Source: Sulfurimonas sp.
GTDB lineage: Bacteria; Campylobacterota; Campylobacteria; Campylobacterales; Sulfurimonadaceae
Reading direction: 5' to 3'
Assembly: GCA_024762705.1 (NCBI GenBank)
Contig: JANTGW010000073.1
Location: 1-5,399 of the forward strand
DNA length: 5,399 nt
The first letter of the stretch is position 1, and every line of letters starts with the position of its first letter. The position numbers and the translations under genes are program-made. Below the pieces are notes generated by a model. The model searched no databases, was not told the DNA's origin, and was given only the letters and a program-made list of their open reading frames with translations. This document shows positions 1 to 4,886 of the stretch, piece by piece.

Positions 1-179
1 AGTTGATGCTTGAGTACCTTAAAGATTATGTCAAAACTGCTGCTTGTGAAAGGCTGGTGCTCTCAAGTGGAGTCCAAAGAGAAGAAGCGCATCGTTTTTA
101 TGAAAAAGAAGGTTTTGAGAAAAAAAGCTACTTGTTTGTTAAAGAGCTTTCTTATCAGGACGGACAACCCAAAAGATAA
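1..179 (+). CDS. GNAT-family N-acetyltransferase, C-terminal end (5' partial)
   Basis: An open frame enters from the left edge (first full codon at base 3) and ends at TAA 177-179, with a second in-frame TAA directly after it. The 58 visible residues show the usual end of a GCN5-related acetyltransferase: a helix, the strand ERLVLSSGV, then REEAHRFYEKEGFEKKSY and the closing strand LFVKEL. The A-H-x-FYEKxGF segment is the family's motif-B region, which contributes to acetyl-CoA binding. GNAT proteins move the acetyl group from acetyl-CoA to an amine; the substrate cannot be told from this fragment. The start and the main acetyl-CoA loop (motif A) lie outside the window. The last 41 bases overlap the 3' end of the converging DUF2238 gene, and no terminator is visible between them. 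Family assignment is good; function is open. Confidence 0.85.
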   Translation, partial: LMLEYLKDYVKTAACERLVLSSGVQREEAHRFYEKEGFEKKSYLFVKELSYQDGQPKR

Positions 180-738
180 TAAGAGAAAAAATAGCACCGA
201 GTCCATCTAAGAACATATCTTTTTGTGCATCCCATATATCTCCTTGAGAGCCTAAAAATTCCAAACCGACTTCACCGCCGTCAATGGCGGCATATGCCCA
301 TTCGAGTATTTCATACCAAGCAGCGATACTCATAATGAAAGAAAAGCCAAAAAGTGCAGCTATAAAGGGTGTAGCCCATTTTTTACGCAGCAGCAGTTCA
401 GCAATAGGAAATGCGTAAAAACCGACAACAAAATGAGCGAATCTGTCAAAGTTATTTCTTTGAAAATCAAACAGGTTCGTCACAAAGTCAAATGGAACAT
501 TGGCAAAAGTATAGTGCCCGCCAATGGTGTGCATGTAGATCCAAAAAGACATTAAAAAGTAAGACATATTGGAAAATCTGAATTTTTTGTAGCTAAGTAG
601 AAGTATTAAAAATACAATGACAACCGGTGTCTCTTCAAGGAACCATACCCGTCTGTCAACAGGCTCTATTCCCATAGCAATAAATAAAATAACAAAGATA
701 AATGCAAGTATATGAGGAAAATATTTTTTTATAAGCAT
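139..738 (-). CDS. DUF2238 / YjdF-like inner membrane protein
   Basis: This 199-residue hydrophobic protein belongs to the DUF2238 family (E. coli YjdF is of similar size), whose function is unknown. About five to six membrane segments can be seen, near residues 7-23, 37-49, 57-71, 100-117, 122-141 and 179-192. Conserved polar motifs lie in and between them: HTIGGHYTF (70-78), NNFDRFAHF (95-103), WYEILEW (141-147) and GDIWDAQKDMFLDGLGA (166-182). The many His, Asp and Glu residues near the membrane could bind a metal, but that is inference. The start at 738 was chosen because it gives family length and begins just before the first membrane helix; an in-frame ATG at 795 would put 19 extra residues inside the upstream coding region. 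No clear Shine-Dalgarno precedes it. The start lies 4 bases past the ychJ stop (TAA TAA AATG), so translational coupling is likely. Its 3' end overlaps the converging acetyltransferase gene by 41 bases. Confidence 0.85.
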   Translation of the reverse strand: MLIKKYFPHILAFIFVILFIAMGIEPVDRRVWFLEETPVVIVFLILLLSYKKFRFSNMSYFLMSFWIYMHTIGGHYTFANVPFDFVTNLFDFQRNNFDRFAHFVVGFYAFPIAELLLRKKWATPFIAALFGFSFIMSIAAWYEILEWAYAAIDGGEVGLEFLGSQGDIWDAQKDMFLDGLGAIFSLIIFWVVRPDKKAL

Positions 739-742
739 TTTA

Positions 743-1183
743 TTAAGCACAACATTTTTTATATTTTTTACCACTGCCACATGGACACACTGCATTTCTT
801 TCTACTTTGGCATTGTAGAGTGTGCCGTCCGTATATTTCCATAACCCATCTTCTTGAATGAAGTTGCTTTTCTCATGTAATACTTTTATACCTTCATTGT
901 CACGATAATAGGCTTTAAACTCCACAGTAGTATCTGTTACATGTAACACATCAAGACTCAACCACTCAACAGAGCGTGAAAACTCTTCTATTAGGGCTAT
1001 ATCATCTGCATAACGGTTCTCTTTGGCGCTACTGTAAACAAGGTATTCACCGTTAGCTGTTGCATAAGCACTGTAACGGCTCCGCATTAATTCCTCGGGT
1101 GTTTGTGCCGCTCTTTCTTTTTTTATTATAGCCCCGCAGCACTCATTAAAATCCAATTCATTTCCACAAATACACATACTCAT
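743..1183 (-). CDS. ychJ: YchJ-family (UPF0225) SEC-C motif protein
   Basis: This 146-residue protein is close in length to E. coli YchJ. It has a cysteine cluster at each end: MCICGN...ECCG (Cys4, Cys6, Cys15, Cys16) and the SEC-C motif CPCGSGKKYKKCC (Cys133, Cys135, Cys144, Cys145), the zinc-binding tail also found in SecA. The signature ELMRSRYSAYATANGEYLVYSS (31-52) and an NTF2-like central sheet (WLSLDVL, TVEFKAYYR, LHEKSNF, GLWKYTDG) are typical of the family. It is probably a cytoplasmic zinc protein; its biochemical role is not established. The start is ATG 1183 (MSMC), though ATG 1177, two codons in, is equally possible because neither has a good Shine-Dalgarno. Longer reading from 1282 would run through the divergent promoter and into pta and is rejected. 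It heads an operon with the DUF2238 gene and has a good promoter directly upstream. Confidence 0.87.
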   Translation of the reverse strand: MSMCICGNELDFNECCGAIIKKERAAQTPEELMRSRYSAYATANGEYLVYSSAKENRYADDIALIEEFSRSVEWLSLDVLHVTDTTVEFKAYYRDNEGIKVLHEKSNFIQEDGLWKYTDGTLYNAKVERNAVCPCGSGKKYKKCCA

Positions 1184-1201
1184 CCATTTTTTAGGTAGAA
1201 T

Positions 1202-1207
1202 TATACT
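1202..1207 (+). promoter_or_regulatory. Candidate -10 box for pta-ackA
   Basis: TATACT is followed by a predicted start near 1214, giving a leader of about 17 bases that still contains the pta RBS. The -35 region (around 1179-1184) is poor, as is common in AT-rich Campylobacterota promoters. It shares four bases (1202-1205) with the -10 box of the opposing ychJ promoter. A second TATAAT at 1213-1218 is less likely because transcription from it would begin downstream of the RBS. Confidence 0.4.
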
Positions 1208-1218
1208 ATGTTTATAAT

Positions 1219-1223
1219 AAGGG
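1219..1223 (+). promoter_or_regulatory. Ribosome binding site of pta
   Basis: AAGGG lies 7 bases before ATG 1231 and supports that start codon for pta. No other start in this frame has a comparable site. Confidence 0.7.
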
Positions 1224-1230
1224 CTCAACA

Positions 1231-3315
1231 ATGAAGATAAAGTCACTTTATATATCTGCACAAGAGAAGAATGCCGGAACACTTTTTGTCTCGATGGGGA
1301 TGATGGAAATACTCAAACGAAAACTGTACCGTGTTGCTTTTTTTCGTCCTGTGATTTTTGACAAAGAGGTACGAGACGGCGATATAGACTTTATACTTCA
1401 ACGTTATAACCTTGATATGCAATATGAAGACTGCTTTGGTTTTGACATTAAAGAAGTTGAAGAGATGATATCTAAAAAGCAGGACAATCTTTTGATATCT
1501 CTGCTGATAGAAAAGTTTAAAAAGCTTGAGCGTGAGTATGATTTTGTACTTTGTGAAGGTATAAGACGCTCTTTTTTAACCTCGACAATCAGCTATGATT
1601 TAAACGTCAAGATTGCCCAAAACTTTGCAGCACCGACTATTAACATCGTAAAAGGGGACAAAGGTACGGCAAAAGAAATCTATGAAAATGTTTTAATTGA
1701 AAATGAATACCTGATTTCTGAAGGGTGTTCCCATTTTGCTACCTTTGTTAACAGAGTAGATGAACAAAAATACACGCAACTCGCAAAAATGTTTCGAACT
1801 GCACCTTATACTGTTTACCTTTTAAAAGAAGTAGCAGAATTGAACATGCCAACCATTGATGATGTGATGGATAGTCTTGAGACAAAAGAGGTGATGCTTG
1901 AGGCTTATGATCATACAAGAGTCATAAAAAATGTCAAAGTTGCAGCACTGACACTGGATAATTTTTTGGAGCACATAGAAGAAGAAGATCTGGTCATTGT
2001 TCCTGCAGACAGGTCAGACATTATTTTAGGGCTTTTTGGAGCTTTGCACTCTTCGCTTTATCCAAATATCAGTGCAATTATCTTTCCTTTTGGCATGAAA
2101 CTTAATAAAAACATTGAAAAACTTATAATAGGACTGAACAGTTTTAAAGTACCTATTCTTTCTGTTGACACAGACACTTTTGAGACAGCAAAAAATATAA
2201 TGAATGTCCATTCAAGATTACGTGTAAACTCAGAACGAAAGATTGCTTTAGCTTTGGGACTTTTTAACAGCAGCGTAGATATAAAAAGCATAGAAGAAAA
2301 AATAGCAAGTACTTACACTGATATCATGACACCACAGATGTTTCAATATAAACTTTTTTACATGGCTTCACAAAATAAAAAAACAATAGTTTTACCAGAG
2401 TCAGGAGATGAAAGAATCCTTAGGGCTGCTGAAATAATTTTAAGAAGAAATGTTGCCAATATCATTTTAATAGGGGATGAAAAAGAGCTAAAAGCACGTT
2501 ATATGAGACTTGGTTTAGATTTATCATCAGCAAAAATAGTCAATCATCTTACATCCAAATATATAGAAGAATTTAGTAATGTTTTTTATGAACTCAGAAA
2601 GCATAAAGGTGTAACACAAGAAGTTGCGAAGGATGCTATGTTACATGTAAATTATTTTGCGACGATGATGGTTTATATGGGATATGCCGATGGTATGGTC
2701 AGTGGTGCTGTTCATGCAACGGCGGAGACTATTAGACCGGCTCTGCAGATCATAAAGACAAAACCCGGTTTCTCTGTTGTTTCAAGTGTCTTTTTTATGT
2801 GCTTAAAAACAAAAGTACTGGTGTACGGTGACTGCGCACTCAATCAAGATCCGGATGCACAAACGCTTGCCGAAATTGCCATCGCTTCTGCACAAAGTGC
2901 CAAAATGTTGGGTATAGAGCCAAAAATTGCCATGCTTTCTTATTCAACTGGAGAGAGTGGACATGGCTCAGATGTGGATAAAATCAGAGAAGCGACAAAA
3001 ATCGTAAAAGAAAAAAGACCGGACTTACTGGTGGAAGGTCCAATTCAGTATGATGCGGCAATAGACAAAGGGGTGGCAAAGATAAAACTGCCGAATTCAA
3101 AGGTTGCAGGTGAAGCAACGGTTTTTATATTCCCAGATTTAAATACCGGAAACAATACCTACAAAGCAGTGCAACGTTCAAGTGGAGCAATTGCCATCGG
3201 ACCGATACTGCAAGGACTGAAAAAACCTGTCAATGATTTAAGCAGAGGCTGTCTGGTGGAAGATATAGTCAACACTGTGGCGATTACGGCTATTCAAGCA
3301 GGAGAGAGTGAATGA
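1231..3315 (+). CDS. pta: Phosphate acetyltransferase, long three-domain form
   Basis: Pta catalyses acetyl-CoA + phosphate = acetyl phosphate + CoA in the cytoplasm, EC 2.3.1.8. The 694 residues match the long class (E. coli Pta is 714). Residues 1 to about 200 form a BioD/CobQ-like domain whose P-loop position (ISAQEKNAGTLFVS) lacks the Walker lysine, as in other long Pta proteins. Residues about 215-330 are the DRTGG domain (VIVPADRSDIILG at 256-267). Residues about 368-690 are the catalytic PTA_PTB domain, with VLPESGDERILRAAE (387-401), DGMVSGAVHATAETIRP (487-503), SSVFFM (518-523), YGDCALNQDPDAQTLAEIA (532-550), LSYSTGESGHGSDVDKIREA (569-588), EGPIQYDAA (602-610), FIFPDLNTGN (632-641) and KPVNDLSRG (665-673). 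All core motifs are intact. In E. coli the N-terminal region takes part in allosteric control and oligomerisation, and the same is likely here. The stop overlaps the ackA start by 4 bases. Confidence 0.97.
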   Translation: MKIKSLYISAQEKNAGTLFVSMGMMEILKRKLYRVAFFRPVIFDKEVRDGDIDFILQRYNLDMQYEDCFGFDIKEVEEMISKKQDNLLISLLIEKFKKLEREYDFVLCEGIRRSFLTSTISYDLNVKIAQNFAAPTINIVKGDKGTAKEIYENVLIENEYLISEGCSHFATFVNRVDEQKYTQLAKMFRTAPYTVYLLKEVAELNMPTIDDVMDSLETKEVMLEAYDHTRVIKNVKVAALTLDNFLEHIEEEDLVIVPADRSDIILGLFGALHSSLYPNISAIIFPFGMKLNKNIEKLIIGLNSFKVPILSVDTDTFETAKNIMNVHSRLRVNSERKIALALGLFNSSVDIKSIEEKIASTYTDIMTPQMFQYKLFYMASQNKKTIVLPESGDERILRAAEIILRRNVANIILIGDEKELKARYMRLGLDLSSAKIVNHLTSKYIEEFSNVFYELRKHKGVTQEVAKDAMLHVNYFATMMVYMGYADGMVSGAVHATAETIRPALQIIKTKPGFSVVSSVFFMCLKTKVLVYGDCALNQDPDAQTLAEIAIASAQSAKMLGIEPKIAMLSYSTGESGHGSDVDKIREATKIVKEKRPDLLVEGPIQYDAAIDKGVAKIKLPNSKVAGEATVFIFPDLNTGNNTYKAVQRSSGAIAIGPILQGLKKPVNDLSRGCLVEDIVNTVAITAIQAGESE
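3300..3304 (+). promoter_or_regulatory. Ribosome binding site of ackA inside the end of pta
   Basis: AGGAG lies 7 bases before ATG 3312, within the last pta codons. Together with the ATGA stop/start overlap (3312-3315) it points to coupled translation of the two enzymes from one mRNA. Confidence 0.75.
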
Positions 3316-4346
3316 AAATTGCGGTGATTAACTCAGGAAGTTCTTCGCTAAAGTTTAAACTTTTTGAGATGCCCGGTGCAAAAGTTCTTCGCGATGAACT
3401 TGTAGAACACATAGGTGAGGCTAACTCAGAGATACAAAACCATTTTGAAGCATTACAGAGCTTACATGTAAACTTTGAAGAGATTGATGCAGTAGGGCAC
3501 AGGGTGGTTCACGGCGGTGAGAAGTTTGCAAACTCTACGCTTATAGACGACACGGTTATACAAGCCATTGATGATTTGATTCCTTTGGCTCCACTGCATA
3601 ATCCTGCAAACCTTGAAGGCATAAAAGTAGTCCGTCAAAAAGCACCAAAAATACCTCAAATAGCTGTTTTTGATACGGCTTTTCATGCAACACTGCAAAA
3701 AAAAGCTTTTATCTATGCTTTGCCGTATGAAATGTATGAAAAAAATTATATAAGACGCTATGGCTTTCACGGGACCTCTCATGCCTATTTACTACAAAAA
3801 GCAGCTGATAAACTGGGTAAAAATCAAGAAGATACAAACATTATAACGCTACATCTAGGAAATGGAGCGAGTGCCTGCGCGATTAAAAACGGAAAAAGTA
3901 TAGATACTTCTATGGGCTTTACTCCTCTTGAAGGACTTGTTATGGGCTCGCGGTGTGGCGACATTGACCCGGCGATAGTGCTATATATGCAAAATGCTTT
4001 ACATTTAAGCAGCGCAGAGGCGGATGAAATACTAAACAAAAAGTCAGGTTTAATCGGTCTATGCGGTGAAAATGATGTACGAGATATACAAGAGCGAAAT
4101 GATGAGAAGGCAAAATTGGCGTTAGATATAATGGTGCGACGTATTCAAAAATACATAGGTGGGTATATGGTCTTACTTGAAGATGTGGATGCCATAGTCT
4201 TTAGCGGCGGTATAGGTGAAAATTCGTCTTATGTGCGAGAAGCTGTAATGAATAATAAAATACTCAAAAATATAAAATCTTTAGTGATAAAAACAGATGA
4301 AGAGTTGCAAATTGTAAATGAGTGTTTGAAATTTTTAAAAAGATAG
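3312..4346 (+). CDS. ackA: Acetate kinase, compact form
   Basis: AckA catalyses acetyl phosphate + ADP = acetate + ATP, EC 2.7.2.1, and completes the pathway begun by Pta. It belongs to the ASKHA fold of acetate and sugar kinases. Visible motifs are INSGSSSLKFKLFE (6-19), GHRVVHGGEKF (62-72), LAPLHNPANLEGI (92-104), AVFDTAFHATL (118-128), RRYGFHGTSHAYL (148-160), LHLGNGASACAIKNGKSIDT (180-199), MGSRCGDIDPA (211-221), FSGGIGENS (297-305) and IKTDEEL (326-332). By remembered alignment to the Methanosarcina thermophila enzyme, Asn7, Arg64, Asp121, His153, Arg214 and Glu330 match Asn7, Arg91, Asp148, His180, Arg241 and Glu384, so the active site looks complete. At 344 residues it is roughly 50-60 shorter than the usual 395-410. 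The missing parts lie before the HRVVHGG motif (about 27 residues), between GIGEN and TDEE (about 23) and at the C terminus. No frameshift is seen. The start is supported by AGGAG and the overlap with pta. Confidence 0.96.
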   Translation: MKIAVINSGSSSLKFKLFEMPGAKVLRDELVEHIGEANSEIQNHFEALQSLHVNFEEIDAVGHRVVHGGEKFANSTLIDDTVIQAIDDLIPLAPLHNPANLEGIKVVRQKAPKIPQIAVFDTAFHATLQKKAFIYALPYEMYEKNYIRRYGFHGTSHAYLLQKAADKLGKNQEDTNIITLHLGNGASACAIKNGKSIDTSMGFTPLEGLVMGSRCGDIDPAIVLYMQNALHLSSAEADEILNKKSGLIGLCGENDVRDIQERNDEKAKLALDIMVRRIQKYIGGYMVLLEDVDAIVFSGGIGENSSYVREAVMNNKILKNIKSLVIKTDEELQIVNECLKFLKR

Positions 4347-4347
4347 G

Positions 4348-4377
4348 AAAAAATATACAGGCATGAAAGCCTGTATA
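4348..4377 (-). terminator. Intrinsic terminator of the csp gene
   Basis: TATACAGGC (4354-4362) and GCCTGTATA (4369-4377) form a perfect 9-bp stem with a 6-base loop. On the minus strand the stem is followed at once by six T (4353-4348), the classic layout for the cold-shock gene whose stop is 20 bases upstream. On the + strand the stem is followed by CAAAGG with no T run, so it is at best a weak terminator for pta-ackA. The T run ends one base from the ackA stop codon. Confidence 0.85.
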
Positions 4378-4397
4378 CAAAGGTGTGAAGTTAACTA

Positions 4398-4616
4398 CTA
4401 AAGAGGAGTTACGTTCTCAGCTTGTGGTCCTTTTTGACCTTCACCGATTTCGAAAGTTACTCTTTGACCTTCTTCAAGTGAAACACGTCCACCACCAGTA
4501 TTGTTAACTTGACGGAAATGTACGAATACATCTTTTCCACCGTTGTCTTGCTCTATGAAACCATAACCTTTTTCGTCGTTAAACCATTTAACTTTACCGT
4601 CTTGTAATTCTGCCAT
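4398..4616 (-). CDS. csp: Cold-shock domain protein (CspA family)
   Basis: This 72-residue single cold-shock-domain protein binds single-stranded RNA and DNA in the cytoplasm and typically acts as an RNA chaperone or antiterminator. RNP1 is KGYGFIE (16-22) and RNP2 is VFVHF (30-34); the nucleic-acid-stacking aromatics Trp11, Phe12, Tyr18, Phe20, Phe31, His33 and Phe34 are all present. The length and the ending PQAENVTPL are standard. The start ATG 4616 has AAGG (4627-4624) 7 bases upstream. Codon use differs from its neighbours: Gly is mostly GGT, Arg mostly CGT, and Phe (TTC) and Asn (AAC) often take the C-ending codon. This suggests selection for high expression rather than transfer. It is a single-gene unit with its own terminator. 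Which csp paralogue it is, and whether it is cold-induced, cannot be read from sequence. Confidence 0.96.
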   Translation of the reverse strand: MAELQDGKVKWFNDEKGYGFIEQDNGGKDVFVHFRQVNNTGGGRVSLEEGQRVTFEIGEGQKGPQAENVTPL

Positions 4617-4696
4617 TGTATAGCCTTGTATATAAAATTTGTCAAAAATTGGGAGAGTCTTTAGGAGGTTTTAACACATAGATCAAAAATCACACT

Positions 4697-4721
4697 AAAG
4701 ATGAATTCACGCCTCATCTTT
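4697..4721 (-). promoter_or_regulatory. Stem-loop in the probable csp leader
   Basis: AAAGATGA (4697-4704) and TCATCTTT (4714-4721) form a perfect 8-bp stem with a 9-base loop. The inner TGAATTCA (4702-4709) is itself a palindrome and allows a competing fold. If csp is transcribed from the promoter near 4733, this hairpin is at the 5' end of a leader of about 110 bases. Long structured leaders are common in csp mRNAs, where they control stability and translation with temperature. No T run follows on either strand, so it is not a terminator. Confidence 0.4.
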
Positions 4722-4732
4722 CACTGGACAAC

Positions 4733-4761
4733 AGTATATCAGGTTTTTTAAAAATAACCAA
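4733..4761 (-). promoter_or_regulatory. Candidate csp promoter
   Basis: Reading leftwards, TTGGTT (4761-4756), a 17-base spacer and TATACT (4738-4733) resemble a sigma70 promoter. The predicted start near 4726 would give a leader of about 110 bases. A closer TTGACA (4645-4640) cannot serve because its matching -10 would overlap the RBS and start codon region. Confidence 0.45.
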
Positions 4762-4780
4762 ACAAATTTACAAATTTGTA
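4762..4780 (+). repeat. TACAAATTTGTA palindrome with tandem half-site, candidate operator
   Basis: ACAAATTT occurs twice back to back (4762-4769 and 4770-4777). The second copy is part of the 12-bp perfect palindrome TACAAATTTGTA (4769-4780). The block touches the possible -35 of the leftward csp promoter and overlaps the -10 of the rightward mutase promoter, so a protein bound here could affect both genes. The binding factor is unknown. Confidence 0.45.
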
Positions 4781-4784
4781 TAAT
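4779..4784 (+). promoter_or_regulatory. Candidate -10 box for the phosphohexomutase gene
   Basis: A perfect TATAAT is preceded by an AT-rich tract with T runs and no clear -35, as is common in Campylobacterota. Transcription would begin near 4791 and give a leader of about 96 bases that contains the hairpin at 4848-4879. Its first two bases lie in the TACAAATTTGTA palindrome. Confidence 0.45.
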
Positions 4785-4847
4785 TTATTCTAATTCATTA
4801 ATGATTTGTATCTCTGAACCGACAAAGAAGCAAATCTTAACTAATGT

Positions 4848-4879
4848 TTTTGTAAAATTCTTGCAACAATTTTACAAGG
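4848..4879 (+). promoter_or_regulatory. Long hairpin that takes in the mutase RBS
   Basis: TTGTAAAATT (4850-4859) and AATTTTACAA (4868-4877) are perfect 10-base inverted repeats around CTTGCAAC. T4849 and T4848 can add wobble pairs with G4878 and G4879. The AAGG RBS (4876-4879), 7 bases before the TTG start, would then be wholly inside the stem base. The core TTGCAA is also palindromic, so as DNA the 28-base element (4850-4877) has one mismatched pair. It may be an mRNA switch, a protein operator, or both. No suitable T run follows, so it is not a terminator. Confidence 0.55.
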
Positions 4880-4886
4880 TTTTAAT

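Larger units (their letters stand above)
1200..1228 (-). promoter_or_regulatory. Sigma70-type promoter of the ychJ-DUF2238 operon
   Basis: Reading leftwards, TTGAGC (1228-1223) is followed by a 17-base spacer and a perfect TATAAT (1205-1200). The predicted transcript start is near 1193, leaving only about 10 bases before ATG 1183 or 16 before ATG 1177. The short leader fits the absence of a recognisable Shine-Dalgarno. The -35 box lies between the RBS and start codon of the divergent pta gene. Confidence 0.6.

Noticed and set aside
10..210. A 66-codon + strand frame starting with ATG at 10
   Set aside because: It overlaps the acetyltransferase frame, which carries clear GNAT motifs and ends at 179; the product of the other frame is Lys-rich and has no family features.
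3462..3782. Minus-strand frames within ackA and pta (for example 3462-3782, 3824-4039, 2026-2291)
   Set aside because: They lie opposite strongly conserved pta and ackA codons, have no family motifs and no RBS; they are shadows of the real genes.
4617..4645. TTGACA, 17 bases, TATACA as the csp promoter (minus strand)
   Set aside because: The boxes fit well, but the -10 abuts the csp start codon, so transcription would begin inside the gene.
4663..4668. Strong AGGAGG on the + strand, as an RBS
   Set aside because: No ATG, GTG or TTG follows at usable distance; the first triplets downstream lead quickly to a stop. It is more meaningful as CCTCCT on the csp strand.
4701..4751. A 16-codon + strand mini-ORF starting at ATG 4701
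   Set aside because: There is no RBS at proper spacing, and it lies in the AT-rich regulatory region on top of an inverted repeat. Nothing supports translation.
4850..4877. The TTGTAA/TTACAA inverted repeat as a Rex (redox) operator
   Set aside because: The arm ends resemble TTGT...ACAA, but known Rex sites are about 18-20 bases with a TTGTGA-type half-site; this element is 28 bases and has TTGTAA.
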